Source of the DNA: Nitrosomonas sp. Nm33
Lineage (GTDB): Bacteria > Pseudomonadota > Gammaproteobacteria > Burkholderiales > Nitrosomonadaceae
DNA length: 62,915 nt
NCBI RefSeq assembly: GCF_900107265.1
Contig: NZ_FNPJ01000010.1
Coordinates: forward strand, 1-62,915
Direction: 5' to 3'
The notes under the pieces were generated by a model that worked only from the letters and a program-made list of their open reading frames with translations, did no database searches and had not been told where the DNA came from. Positions 47,192-56,607 of the stretch are shown in pieces. Position 1 is the first letter of the stretch; every line of letters begins with the position of its first letter. Made by a program: the position numbers and the translations under genes.

Positions 47192-48181
47192 TCAAACCGC
47201 ATAGTATCCACGGTACCAGGCCACAAATCGTGGTAAACCCTGGTCGATCGTTGTGGTAGAACGCCAGCCGAAATCGCGTTGTAGCGGCGTGGTGTCGGCA
47301 TAAGTAGTCGGCATGTCACCCGCTTGCATCGGCAGCAGGTTCATCATGGGGGTGCACCCCAGTCCCTGAGCCAGCACCTCAATAAAGCGCAACAATGGCT
47401 CAGGCTGCTGGTTGCCGATGTTGTAGAGCGCATGGGGCACACCTTCCACAGCTGGTGCGGGGCGATCCAGCACGACTAACACAGCAGCTACGACGTCATC
47501 GATATAAGTGAAATCGCGCTGTAACTGGCCGTGGTTATATACGTCTATCGACTCGCCCACCAGAATCGCGCGCGTGAATTTGAAGGCTGCCATGTCAGGT
47601 CGCCCCCAGGGGCCATACACCGTGAAAAAACGCAAACCCGTCGCGGCTATCCTAAATTGGCGCGCGTAAACCAGCGCCATCAATTCATTGGCGCGCTTGG
47701 AGGCCCCATACAGACTCACAGGTGCATCCACTCGATCTTCAACCGCAAACGGTATCTTACTGTTGGCACCATAAACGCTCGAGCTGGACGCATACACCAA
47801 ATGTTCGAACGCCCCTTCGCCCTGCAAATGGCGTGCTACTTCCAACACGTTGAGAAAGCCCATCAAGTTGGCATCGATGAAAGCATGCGGGTGCGTGATT
47901 GAATGGCGTACCCCCACTTGCGCGGCCAGATGCACGATGCGTCTGGGGCGCAACTGTACGAGTAGCGCAGTAAGCGCTTGCTGGTTGGTAACGTCTACAT
48001 GCTCAAAGGCAAAAGCTGGATGGGCTTGCAACTGCGCCAGCCGTGCTTCTTTAAGCGCAGGATCGTAGTAGTCGTTGAGGTTATCCAAGCCCACTACCTG
48101 CTCACCGCGTGCTAGCAGCGCCTGAGCCAGGTGCATGCCAATAAAACCAGCTGCACCTGTGATGATGATGGGGGCGTGCAT
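47192..48181 (-). CDS. UDP-glucuronate 4-epimerase-type NAD-dependent epimerase
   Basis: The 329-residue short-chain dehydrogenase-type epimerase shows the NAD-binding GAAGFIGMHLAQALL, catalytic YGASKRANE with SSSSVYG before it, and FFTVYGPWGRPDMA. DNLNDYYDPALKEARL is typical of UDP-glucuronate epimerases (CapI/WbpP-like), which make UDP-galacturonate. I start at ATG 48181, 10 bp after the dehydrogenase stop. That gene would supply UDP-glucuronate, so the two enzymes form a short pathway. Confidence 0.9.
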   Translation of the reverse strand: MHAPIIITGAAGFIGMHLAQALLARGEQVVGLDNLNDYYDPALKEARLAQLQAHPAFAFEHVDVTNQQALTALLVQLRPRRIVHLAAQVGVRHSITHPHAFIDANLMGFLNVLEVARHLQGEGAFEHLVYASSSSVYGANSKIPFAVEDRVDAPVSLYGASKRANELMALVYARQFRIAATGLRFFTVYGPWGRPDMAAFKFTRAILVGESIDVYNHGQLQRDFTYIDDVVAAVLVVLDRPAPAVEGVPHALYNIGNQQPEPLLRFIEVLAQGLGCTPMMNLLPMQAGDMPTTYADTTPLQRDFGWRSTTTIDQGLPRFVAWYRGYYAV

Positions 48182-48191
48182 AATGGTGCGG

Positions 48192-49523
48192 CTAGCTGCT
48201 GCGCCCCCGCCCCACACCGAAATACCGCAATCCGCATGTGCGCACGAAAGCGGGATCGTAGAGGTTGCGGCCGTCGAACAGGGCTTTGTTTTTCAGTGTG
48301 GCGGCGAGCCATTCAAAGTCGGGGCTGCGAAATTCCAGCCATTCGGTGATGACAGCAAGCACGTCAGCACCATGGCAAGCTTCACGCGCCGAAGCGGCGA
48401 ACTCGATGCCATGAGTGGTCTTGAATATCTGGCGGGCATTGTCGATAGCGGCCGGATCGTAGGCGCGCACACGCGCACCTGATTGAGTGAGCAAATGGAT
48501 CAGCGTAAGACTGGGAGCCTCGCGCATGTCGTCGGTATTGGCTTTGAAAGCCAAACCCCACAGCGCAATGGTTTTGTCTTGCATGCTGCCGCCAAAAAAT
48601 GTTTTGATCTTTTCAAACAGAATACCGCGCTGCCGTTCGTTGACTTTAAGGGAGGAACGCAGCAAAAGAGCAGGTTCTGCAATATCATCAGCGAGGCGCA
48701 CCAGCGCGCGCAGATCTTTGGGGAAACACGAACCACCAAAGCCTATGCCGGCATACAAAAAGTGAGGACCAATGCGTGGGTCCGCGCCTATGCCGTAGCG
48801 GACCTCTTCGATATCCACGCCCAGTCGGTCGGCCATGTTGGCCATCTCATTCATAAATGAGATGCGCAGAGCCAGCATGGCGTTAGCGACGTATTTGGTA
48901 AATTCGGCCGAGCGCACATCCATCACCAACAACCGCTCACGGTTGCGGTTGAAAGGAACATAGAGCGCACGTAGCGTTTCTGCGGAAGCTGCATCGTTTA
49001 CACCCACTATGATCCGGTCTGGCCGCATGAAATCGTCAACAGCGGCACCCTCTTTAAGAAATTCAGGGTTTGAAGCAGTGCTCACCTTGATGTTTGCACT
49101 GCGTTGCTGAAGTTCCTTTTGCAAGGCGGCCAGCACCCGGTCATTAGTGCCTACAGGAACGGTGGATTTGACTACCACCAAGGTGTCGCGTGCAATTTTT
49201 TGGCCCAGGGCGCGAGCACAGGATAATACGCCCGACAAATCGGCCGAACCGTCTTCACTGGAGGGTGTGCTCACGACAATAAAGATGAGTGACGCATGGG
49301 TCACCGCCTCGTCATAGCTCATGGAGAATCGCAAGCGCCCCGCCGCGCAATTGCGAGTGACCATGGTCTCTAGTCCTGGTTCACGTATGGGAATTTGACT
49401 GCGGTTGAGGCGCTCGATTTTTTGGGAATCGGTATCGATGCACAATACATCGTTTCCCACATCAGCGAAACAAGCGCTCGTGACCAGTCCAACATAACCC
49501 GCACCTACGACAGTAACTCTCAT
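48192..49523 (-). CDS. ugd: UDP-glucose 6-dehydrogenase
   Basis: The enzyme oxidises UDP-glucose to UDP-glucuronate with two NAD. The 443-residue protein has the N-terminal Rossmann motif GAGYVGLVTSACFA, the catalytic Cys in GFGGSCFPKDLRAL and the C-terminal UDP-binding domain (ALWGLAFKANTDDMREAPS). Length and order match the family. It heads the minus-strand sugar-nucleotide/glycosyltransferase run. Confidence 0.95.
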   Translation of the reverse strand: MRVTVVGAGYVGLVTSACFADVGNDVLCIDTDSQKIERLNRSQIPIREPGLETMVTRNCAAGRLRFSMSYDEAVTHASLIFIVVSTPSSEDGSADLSGVLSCARALGQKIARDTLVVVKSTVPVGTNDRVLAALQKELQQRSANIKVSTASNPEFLKEGAAVDDFMRPDRIIVGVNDAASAETLRALYVPFNRNRERLLVMDVRSAEFTKYVANAMLALRISFMNEMANMADRLGVDIEEVRYGIGADPRIGPHFLYAGIGFGGSCFPKDLRALVRLADDIAEPALLLRSSLKVNERQRGILFEKIKTFFGGSMQDKTIALWGLAFKANTDDMREAPSLTLIHLLTQSGARVRAYDPAAIDNARQIFKTTHGIEFAASAREACHGADVLAVITEWLEFRSPDFEWLAATLKNKALFDGRNLYDPAFVRTCGLRYFGVGRGRSS

Positions 49524-49677
49524 GAGTTTTCCTTTTTAAAGGTTCAATTCCTGCGCAATCTGGATTGAGTGTACATGAGCATGCGCCCCTACGTTGCCAG
49601 CAGATCGGTATGAGTGCCACCTTAACCAACACGCCCGACTCGGTATAAGAAAAATATACGCAAAGGCAGATGTGTCG

Positions 49678-50546
49678 TCAAACATGCTGTTGCATGATCA
49701 GGAAAGCCCACAATTCCCCAAACATAACCGAAGCCACTTCGTGCCCCCGCACGGTGATCATTACCTCTCCGTTTCGTCCAGTTTTGAGTGAACTGATTGT
49801 TTGCTCCGCCATATTTATTCGTTCAGCTTTTTTGAATTTTCGCCATGGCATGAGGATAGTCGTGATGGGAAGTTCCACCATCTCGCTTGAGTGCGATCTT
49901 CTACCCGCGCTTAAACCGGAGGGAACAGTCAACACGAGAGAAACAATCATTGCTTGCCGGACAGAACCGCGCACAATACGCACATCACGCAAGACCGGTA
50001 GATCCCGGGTGCTGTCCACAAAGGGTGGTCGTGTAGATACATCGTCAACACACGCGAACCATCCGGGAATTGCCACCAAAACCCGGCGGGCTGATCATCC
50101 AATCCACGCCAGAGACAAGCGTTTTCCATTCCAAATCCGCGCAAGATCTGCGGCATCTGTCCGATGTGCCCGAAAGAATCAGGCATATAACCGATCATCA
50201 TTTTCTGACCAAACTTGCGCGCTTCTCGTTCGCCTACCAGCAGGTTGTGAATATGCGCTTCGGGACTAGCAAGAAACATATCAGGCAAGATATGACAGGG
50301 ACCGATCAAGATGCGCCTATTGCGGACATGCTCCTTCAGAGTATCTTCTGCTTCGGATCGCATCAGCAGGTAATCATCCAGCACGATCGTCTGCCCATCG
50401 AGCATGAAGTATTTGTAATTGGGATCCTTCGCAAGCATATCGAGCAAACCGTCCACAAGATGAACAAGTTGCAGGCGAAACTGCTGAAAGGTACGATACC
50501 ATTCGCGGTCCCAGTGGGTATGAGAGATGACATGAATTGTTTTCAT
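49678..50546 (-). pseudogene. Decayed alpha-mannosidase (glycoside hydrolase 38)
   Basis: From ATG 50546 (GGAGG upstream) the frame shows the GH38 N-terminus VISHTHWDREWYRTFQQFRL and MIGYMPDSFGHIGQMPQILR with the catalytic-domain Asp. After about 185 residues it jumps to text resembling the C-terminal beta-sandwich, partly in another frame: IVRGSVRQAMIVSLVLTVPSG and SHSSEMVELPITT. A normal enzyme has 800-1000 residues, so most of the gene is deleted and the rest frameshifted. It probably once served polysaccharide or storage-sugar turnover beside glgC. Confidence 0.75.
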
Positions 50547-50958
50547 TACATCCTCCTCTTTTCTTTTGGTCAAACTTCGTGCTTCTCCTATGATGGTGGG
50601 AGAAACAGTCATCGGCAAGTGATTATTCAACGGAACCAACCGAACGCTCCTCAATACGATCGATTTGAACACAAACCAGATGATAAGTTGCTTAGAAGAT
50701 AGCTCCTTTATCCCAGCGTCTTCGCGGAACCCATCTAGTAGAACGTTTTCACATAATATTTTCAAAAATACCGTTCAGCATGCGCTCGTCGAAGTCCGGT
50801 ATTAGCGGCTCACTGCGAGCGATAAAGCTTTTACTGGAACGATCTACCAGCATGACCCTCTTGATCCTTAGCAAATTAAAGTGCGCTCTAGTGCTCATAT
50901 AGGCTAATATTTTGATATGGCAATAAGCCCAAAGAAACATCATCACAGAGAGCAGAAA
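50547..50958. other. Intergenic stretch before glgC, no gene seen
   Basis: This 412-bp interval between divergent genes holds no convincing frame. It must contain the promoters for glgC and for the former mannosidase gene. No strong hexamers or hairpins stood out. Confidence 0.4.
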
Positions 50959-52227
50959 ATGAAAGACAGAAGACATCCGGACAGAATCATCGCGTTTGTG
51001 CTGGCGGGAGGAGAGGGTAAGCGTTTAAATCCACTCTCCGCGGAGCGTTGTAAACCTGCTGTTCCCTTTGGTGCACGATATCGAATTGTCGATTTTGTTT
51101 TAAGCAACCTGATCAATTCCGGAATAAATTCTGTATACCTGTTAGTGCAGTATAAATCACAAGAACTCATTGAACACATTCGAAAAGCTTGGGTAATATC
51201 TCCCTTACTGCCTAGCCAATTTGTCACAGTAGTGCCTCCAGAGATGCACAAGGAAACCCTGCAATTTAAAGGTACTGCAGACGCTGTTTATCAGAGCCTC
51301 AGACTCATCGAATTACATCAACCCGATATTGTTGCCGTGTTTGGTGCTGATCACATCTACCGGATGGATATCAACCAGATGGTATGGTTTCATCGAGAGC
51401 ATCAGGCTGATATCACTATCGCAGCCTTGCCGGTACCGTTAGAACGAGCATCGAGCTTCGGCATTATTGCCACTGAAGCGGATGGAAGAATTTGCGAGTT
51501 TCAAGAAAAACCCGCGGTACCTAAATCTATGCCATCTAATCCCAGCCGAGCCTATGCTTCCATGGGAAACTATCTATTCAATACCGAGGTATTAGTAGAA
51601 GCATTACGCGAAGCCCACCGATTTGGCGAGACCGATTTCGGACGCCATGTATTACCGCGTTTAATGACCAGCAGGCGCTTATATGCCTATGACTTTTCCA
51701 ACAATGAAATACCCGGCATCAAGCCCTATGAGGAAGTGGGCTATTGGCGCGATGTCGGCACTATCGACGCCTATTTTGACGTGCATAAGGACGTATTGGG
51801 AGACAATCCCCGTTTCGACGCGTTTAATCCACAATGGCCTATCTTTTCCAGTAACTATCAAGGTCCGGTGGCAAGGATCCTGGGCGGTCAAATTGAAAAT
51901 AGCTTGTTTGGAGCAGCCTGCGTTATCCATAAAAACACGCGTATTCACAATTGTATCGTGCGCCGCGAAACTGTGGTGGAAGAAGGCGCCGAACTGGAAG
52001 ATTGTATCATCATGGATTATGTCCGGATAGGACGTAATGCCCGGCTACGGCGCACAATCGTCGACCGACATAACATCATCGAAGCCAACACCCAACTTGG
52101 CTTCGATCGGCAAGCAGATGGCGAGAAGTACGTTGTCACACCCAGCGGAATCGTGGTGGTGCCAATGGGCAAGATCAGTTTTTTTGCGCGCGGCTCACGT
52201 GACCATGGGCCGGGTTATGCTGAATAA
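50959..52227 (+). CDS. glgC: Glucose-1-phosphate adenylyltransferase
   Basis: GlgC makes ADP-glucose, the donor for glycogen synthesis. The protein of about 422 residues has the start AFVLAGGEGKRLNPLSAERC, substrate segments VFGADHIYRMD and GIIATEADGRI, and the C-terminal left-handed helix ending in KISFFARGS. I use ATG 50959 with a GAGAG site; an in-frame ATG 42 bp upstream is possible. No other glycogen gene is adjacent, apart from the decayed mannosidase. Confidence 0.93.
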   Translation: MKDRRHPDRIIAFVLAGGEGKRLNPLSAERCKPAVPFGARYRIVDFVLSNLINSGINSVYLLVQYKSQELIEHIRKAWVISPLLPSQFVTVVPPEMHKETLQFKGTADAVYQSLRLIELHQPDIVAVFGADHIYRMDINQMVWFHREHQADITIAALPVPLERASSFGIIATEADGRICEFQEKPAVPKSMPSNPSRAYASMGNYLFNTEVLVEALREAHRFGETDFGRHVLPRLMTSRRLYAYDFSNNEIPGIKPYEEVGYWRDVGTIDAYFDVHKDVLGDNPRFDAFNPQWPIFSSNYQGPVARILGGQIENSLFGAACVIHKNTRIHNCIVRRETVVEEGAELEDCIIMDYVRIGRNARLRRTIVDRHNIIEANTQLGFDRQADGEKYVVTPSGIVVVPMGKISFFARGSRDHGPGYAE

Positions 52228-52238
52228 CATTTGAGTTC

Positions 52239-52493
52239 TTATGCAGGCATAGAAGGAGGGTGATTATTGATATAATTGATGATATCTCCAACACTGCGAA
52301 GATTTTTGACTTCGTCACCATCAAAAGAAACGCCAAATTCTTCTTCTGCATCAAACAGCAATTGGACAGTATCCATGGAATCGAGCCCTAACTCCCCAAA
52401 TTGTGAAGCAGTCGTTATTTTGGAAACATCCACATTTTCAACCTTTGAGGCGATAAACTGTATTACTTTCGCTTCAATATCTGTTTTATCCAT
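52239..52493 (-). CDS. Acyl carrier protein
   Basis: The 84-residue ACP has the phosphopantetheine site ELGLDSMDTVQLL, with Ser39 as the attachment residue, and an acidic helical fold. It follows the ketoacyl synthase gene by 21 bp, so the pair is probably a dedicated module rather than the main fatty acid ACP. CoaD and a holo-ACP synthase elsewhere would supply the prosthetic group. Confidence 0.93.
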   Translation of the reverse strand: MDKTDIEAKVIQFIASKVENVDVSKITTASQFGELGLDSMDTVQLLFDAEEEFGVSFDGDEVKNLRSVGDIINYINNHPPSMPA

Positions 52494-52514
52494 ATCTGAA
52501 ATTACACCTGTGTT

Positions 52515-53732
52515 TTAAAGAGTTGTAAAAACAATACTTACATTGTTACCGCCAAACCCGAATGCGTTACACATAGCGGTTTGGACTTTCTTCTGGATTG
52601 CCTGATTAGGCGTATAACTGAGATCACACTCGGGATCAGCCTCAGCAAAATTAATCGTTGGATGAATCGTACCACTATGCAGTGTCATAACGGTGGCAAT
52701 GCTGCCAATCGCGGCCGATGCACCGATAGTATGACCAATCAGTGATTTGGTAGCACTAATTGCAATCTCTTGCGCATGTTCTCCAAAAAGTTCTTTGATG
52801 GCTTTAGTTTCAACAATGTCACCCAGTGGAGTAGAAGTCGCATGGGCGTTAATGTAGTCTACCTTTTCTGGTTGCATGCCGGCATCTTGAATGGCAGCTT
52901 TCATGGCTGATACCTGTCCTTCCACTTCTGGTGCGACGATATGCGTTGCGTCGCAGGCGCAACCATAACCTGCCAGGTAAGCATATATTTTAGCTCCACG
53001 CCTCATGGCTTCTTCTTCTTTCTCCAAAATGAGTATCCCTGCCCCTTCTCCAATAACAAATCCATCGCGGTCTTTGGCGAAAGGTCTGGAGGCATGTTCT
53101 GGATCATTATTAAAGTGAGTAGATAAAGCAAACAAGGCTTCAAAACCCGACATGGTCAGCGGCAAGACACAGGCCTCTGCCCCCCCTGCAATGACAGCAT
53201 CTGCCTTTCCTGTGCGCAAAAGATCAAGCCCCATGCCGATTGCATTTCCTCCCGAAGAGCAGGCCGTACTAGAGGTCAGATTAACGCCTTTCAGTCCGTA
53301 TTTGGTTGCTATCCAGGCAGCTGCAGAATTTGCCATGATACGGGGCACAGTAAAAGGGGGCATGGATTTATTCTGCAGCTTGCGTGCAGCAGAGGACTCA
53401 AATGTGGCAAAGCCACCCATTCCTGACCCCAGGCTCACAGCCATGCGTTGCGGCGCATAACTTTCAAGGCTACCGGCATCTTCCAGCGCCAGACTAGCAG
53501 CAAGTAATGCGAGCTGGGTAAATCTGTCAGTCTGTTCCACCTGCTTGGCGGACAAAAAAGAGGTTGGATCAAATCCGATTACCTCGCCGGCAATCTGGGA
53601 ACGTTGTCTGGATGCATCAAAGCTTTGAATGCGGCGAATTCCACTCACACCCTTAACGGCCGCATCCCAGAACTGATCAACGCCAATTCCGATCGGCGAA
53701 ACAACTCCCATTCCTGTCACAACGATACGCAT
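52515..53732 (-). CDS. Beta-ketoacyl-ACP synthase, FabF type
   Basis: The 405-residue condensing enzyme has catalytic Cys in SSTACSSGGNAIG and the two His residues in NAHATSTPLGD and KSLIGHTIGASAA. It belongs to the KAS II/FabF group. Paired with a private ACP, it may make a specialised acyl chain, for example for a lipid or pigment. No reductase, dehydratase or acyltransferase is next to it, so only the condensation step is coded here. Confidence 0.9.
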   Translation of the reverse strand: MRIVVTGMGVVSPIGIGVDQFWDAAVKGVSGIRRIQSFDASRQRSQIAGEVIGFDPTSFLSAKQVEQTDRFTQLALLAASLALEDAGSLESYAPQRMAVSLGSGMGGFATFESSAARKLQNKSMPPFTVPRIMANSAAAWIATKYGLKGVNLTSSTACSSGGNAIGMGLDLLRTGKADAVIAGGAEACVLPLTMSGFEALFALSTHFNNDPEHASRPFAKDRDGFVIGEGAGILILEKEEEAMRRGAKIYAYLAGYGCACDATHIVAPEVEGQVSAMKAAIQDAGMQPEKVDYINAHATSTPLGDIVETKAIKELFGEHAQEIAISATKSLIGHTIGASAAIGSIATVMTLHSGTIHPTINFAEADPECDLSYTPNQAIQKKVQTAMCNAFGFGGNNVSIVFTTL

Positions 53733-53934
53733 ACAAGATCAGATTTAGTTCTAAAAAAGATAAAAATAAGAAAAACCAATAAGTCGTGGCACAAAAATCA
53801 CTGAATTGCCAGCTTTAACGGTTATGATTCTATCCCGAGCTAACCTCGATTGCCAACCTTTGACTAATTTATGATACGTACTAACTTTCAAGATGGTGCG
53901 CTTTTCTTTGGATTTTGGTGCAGAAATCAAAAAA

Positions 53935-54219
53935 TCAAAGTGGTGAATATTCTAATAGGCGGTTTAAGTGAAACTGATTTAGTGTCCCGTTTTCGTCGTA
54001 CAGAATTACTAAGCGATACCCAGCCAGTTTGTACTTGTCGAATACGCCTTCAATGTGAGCAGCTATCTGCTTCTTAATTTCGGAATCATCTGATTCATCT
54101 CTGATTAGAGAAATCAAATCAGACCCCTTTGAAAGATCATACGTCTTTGCGGAGCTGTAGCCGGATTGGCTGGCTGACTTTCCTCTTCCTGATTTTCGGT
54201 ACTCACAAAACACCTCCAA
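53935..54219 (-). pseudogene. Frameshifted, truncated gene beside a second attI-like site
   Basis: A frame from TTG 54219 encodes a 94-residue product whose body TYDLSKGSDLISLIRDESDD and YRLVILYDENGTL looks genuine. The good GGAGG site, however, favours a GTG in another frame that begins STENQEEESQPANPATAPQR and stops early. Joining the two needs a frameshift near 54145. The body loosely recalls the N-terminus of SDH/ClpP-like serine proteases, from memory and unconfirmed, and it ends abruptly. The gene follows two GTTAGGC cores, so it looks like a broken cassette cargo. Confidence 0.5.
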
Positions 54220-54221
54220 AT

Positions 54222-54350
54222 GCCTAACTAGAGCCTAACTAGAATTGAATCTCCAAAATGATGCAATATAACGTCAAAAATGAGCTCTATTGCACTAAAG
54301 GTTAGATACCCCTATATTTTTTATGAAATTGACTCGATTTGGCTGTTATC
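54222..54350 (-). other. attI-like sequence (copy B) with duplicated GTTAGGC end
   Basis: On the minus strand the sequence ends TTCTAGTTAGGC, with an exact 11-bp tandem duplication of the core (54222-54232 and 54233-54243). The upstream ~110 bp aligns by eye with 33783-33905 (shared CATTTTTGACGT, ATTGCATCATTT-like and AT-rich blocks), roughly 60-65 percent identical. It directly precedes the broken gene at 53935-54219. Confidence 0.5.
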
Positions 54351-54369
54351 CTAATAAATAAGGTCGAGT

Positions 54370-55101
54370 TCAACCCTTCTCTCGATGCACATAATAGTAC
54401 CTGACTAGATTCTGCTTACTGTCAAGTTCAAAACACAGCGGCTGGGCGGTTGCGATGGGTAGTTTCATCACTTGCTTTTGCGACAGGTTGGCGAGTTGCA
54501 TAATCAAGCCACGTAGTAGATTCTTGTGTGAGACGATCAGTACACGTTTTCCTTGCTGAATCTCTGGCAAAATCGTTTGTTGCCAGAAAGGCTGTGCTCG
54601 CTCCACTGTCTGCTTCAAACTTTCTGCCAAAGGCAAGAGCGATTTATCAATGCCTGCATAGCTGACTTGATTGCCTGGAAAACGTGCATCTTTCAGATCG
54701 AGAGAAGGCGGCGTGGCTGCAAAGCAAATCTGAGTACTTAATATCGACCAGATACCAAATTGCCTGATCGCTTCCCAGGGTCGCAATCCTTCCAATGCAC
54801 CGTAATGGCGCTCGTTCAATCGCCAGTCTCGTCGAATAGGTGTTTCTTCCAAACCCATGGTCGACAACACGATCTTGAGTGTATCGGTTGCCCGCTTCAG
54901 CTCTGATGTAAAGCAGATATCAAAAGTATAACCGACTTCCTTAAGCAAATGACCTGCTTGCCTGGCTTCCTCTTCTCCAGCTGGACTCAGCGTCACGTCA
55001 CTCCAGCCGGTAAAATGCCTGTCATGATTCCAGATACTTTTGCCATGTCGCAGCAGGACGAGCTTTGTTATTTCCTGTTTTTCACTCAAGGGGTGTTTCA
55101 T
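54370..55101 (-). CDS. gpmA: 2,3-bisphosphoglycerate-dependent phosphoglycerate mutase
   Basis: The enzyme interconverts 3- and 2-phosphoglycerate. The 243-residue protein has the phospho-His motif [36 protein letters not shown] and a second His in [10 protein letters not shown] (usually HGNSLRG). It is somewhat diverged, so another phosphatase role is possible. It comes last of a four-gene minus-strand group after a desaturase, a HIT protein and a nucleotidyltransferase. Confidence 0.85.
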   Translation of the reverse strand: MKHPLSEKQEITKLVLLRHGKSIWNHDRHFTGWSDVTLSPAGEEEARQAGHLLKEVGYTFDICFTSELKRATDTLKIVLSTMGLEETPIRRDWRLNERHYGALEGLRPWEAIRQFGIWSILSTQICFAATPPSLDLKDARFPGNQVSYAGIDKSLLPLAESLKQTVERAQPFWQQTILPEIQQGKRVLIVSHKNLLRGLIMQLANLSQKQVMKLPIATAQPLCFELDSKQNLVRYYYVHREKG

Positions 55102-55110
55102 GATATTTTT

Positions 55111-56151
55111 TTAACGAGATGATGCGGCAGCTTCTTTCCAGATGCGTGTCAATGCATCCCACAACCCTTTGCGCATAGTCTGCAGGTAAAGGGTATTGTC
55201 GCCCAATCCATGGACAAGACGATCCTGCGCCTTGCCGAGATTATGATAAGGCAGGCTCATGAAGAGATGATGGGTCGCGTGATAACGCAATCCTACCGGC
55301 GCCCACAGGCCTGTAAGGAAATTCCCTGGAATATTGATTGAATCGAGATACTGCTCAGCCAATCCCAGAGTATGATTGCTTGGGTTACGATAAGCATGCG
55401 CAGCCAATGTGCGCAATGAATTGAGGACAAAAACCAATACGGCAATGATATACCACAGCACCAGTACCTGGTAAGGCAGCATATTGAGGACAACAGCGGT
55501 AACAATCGTCAATGCAAACACAAAGGTGGCAAATTCCTGCAGTCGCCAGTGATGATCATTACGCACGGCATTGGCTGCACGTTTGTAATTTGGATTAATC
55601 GTCAGAGAAGAAGCTCTTTCCCATACAAGCCTACGCAACGGCGGTATCAAATAGGATAGCGGTGTCAGCAGTAGGAAGCGTGCCACCAGCAGCAGCGGCA
55701 GAATGAATGACAGCAGCACATAACGCACCATTTCGCTGGGTCGTTGAGTTGCGAAGGGCAGATATTCCCCATCCATGCTGGTACCGTATACATCCCGTTT
55801 ATGATGATCGTTATGCACACCATCATAAGTAAACGATGGAATCATCATTGGAATGCCGCAAATCAGGTTCCACACTAAGCGAAATACTTTGAATGTTCCT
55901 TTCTTAAGATGAGCGAGTTCATGGATAAAGATGGCCGATCGATAAAAGGCCAATACCGTCACACCACAAGCTAAAATCTGCCAAATTGACAAAAATGAGC
56001 TATACAGCGCCATTGTAAATGCTGCCCAGCCGAGCGTGATGTGAAACAGAAAATCCAGCCAGTAAATCCAGGGATTAGGCGTCATCAGATCGCGCACGAG
56101 TGCATGCGCTTCATGCAATGGAAAAACAGGGGCTGTATTTCTGTCAGACAT
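55111..56151 (-). CDS. Membrane fatty acid desaturase-like protein
   Basis: The 346-residue integral-membrane protein has about four transmembrane segments and His motifs in the FA_desaturase order: HELAHLKKG, HNDHHKRD and HATHHLFMSLPYHN. The pattern differs from the desaturase at 21 kb, so it probably acts on another lipid. It lies 9 bp upstream of gpmA and 9 bp after the HIT gene. Confidence 0.85.
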   Translation of the reverse strand: MSDRNTAPVFPLHEAHALVRDLMTPNPWIYWLDFLFHITLGWAAFTMALYSSFLSIWQILACGVTVLAFYRSAIFIHELAHLKKGTFKVFRLVWNLICGIPMMIPSFTYDGVHNDHHKRDVYGTSMDGEYLPFATQRPSEMVRYVLLSFILPLLLVARFLLLTPLSYLIPPLRRLVWERASSLTINPNYKRAANAVRNDHHWRLQEFATFVFALTIVTAVVLNMLPYQVLVLWYIIAVLVFVLNSLRTLAAHAYRNPSNHTLGLAEQYLDSINIPGNFLTGLWAPVGLRYHATHHLFMSLPYHNLGKAQDRLVHGLGDNTLYLQTMRKGLWDALTRIWKEAAASSR

Positions 56152-56160
56152 GTTATCTTT

Positions 56161-56604
56161 TTATTCCCAGCAAGCAGTAATGTGTTCCATGATGAGTTGG
56201 TTGGTTACGCTATCGGTGCGATTGATTTGACTGAAATTAGGGACACCTGGCCAGCCGGCATCTATAAATTCTTGTCCGGTAAATTGCTGTGAATGGGCAT
56301 AACGCGGGATTACGTGGAAATGAACATCGGGATCAACCATCATCAGCATCAAGTAGTTCAGTTTGTCGTAATTGAACGCTTTTTCCAGAGCAGACTCAAT
56401 TTGCCCGGTCACTTGATGTAATTCCATAAAGCTCTCTGGGCTCAATTCAGAAAATGCCTTGGCTGGTTCATGTGCGACGAGTACCAGCGCTCCCAAGGTA
56501 AGTTGGGCAGGACGCAACATGATGCTCCAATGGTTATACTGACGGATAACAGTAGCCGGCGCACCAAATTTTTGCATGGTGTCATTAAAAATGGTTATCG
56601 CCAT
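56161..56604 (-). CDS. HIT-domain nucleotide-binding protein
   Basis: The 147-residue HIT-family protein shows LGALVLVAHEPAKAF in the core and the motif DPDVHFHVIPRY, in which the HxHxH-type triad is seen as HFHVIPR. Members hydrolyse or transfer nucleotides. Immediate neighbours are a nucleotidyltransferase upstream and a desaturase downstream. Confidence 0.85.
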   Translation of the reverse strand: MAITIFNDTMQKFGAPATVIRQYNHWSIMLRPAQLTLGALVLVAHEPAKAFSELSPESFMELHQVTGQIESALEKAFNYDKLNYLMLMMVDPDVHFHVIPRYAHSQQFTGQEFIDAGWPGVPNFSQINRTDSVTNQLIMEHITACWE

Positions 56605-56607
56605 AAG

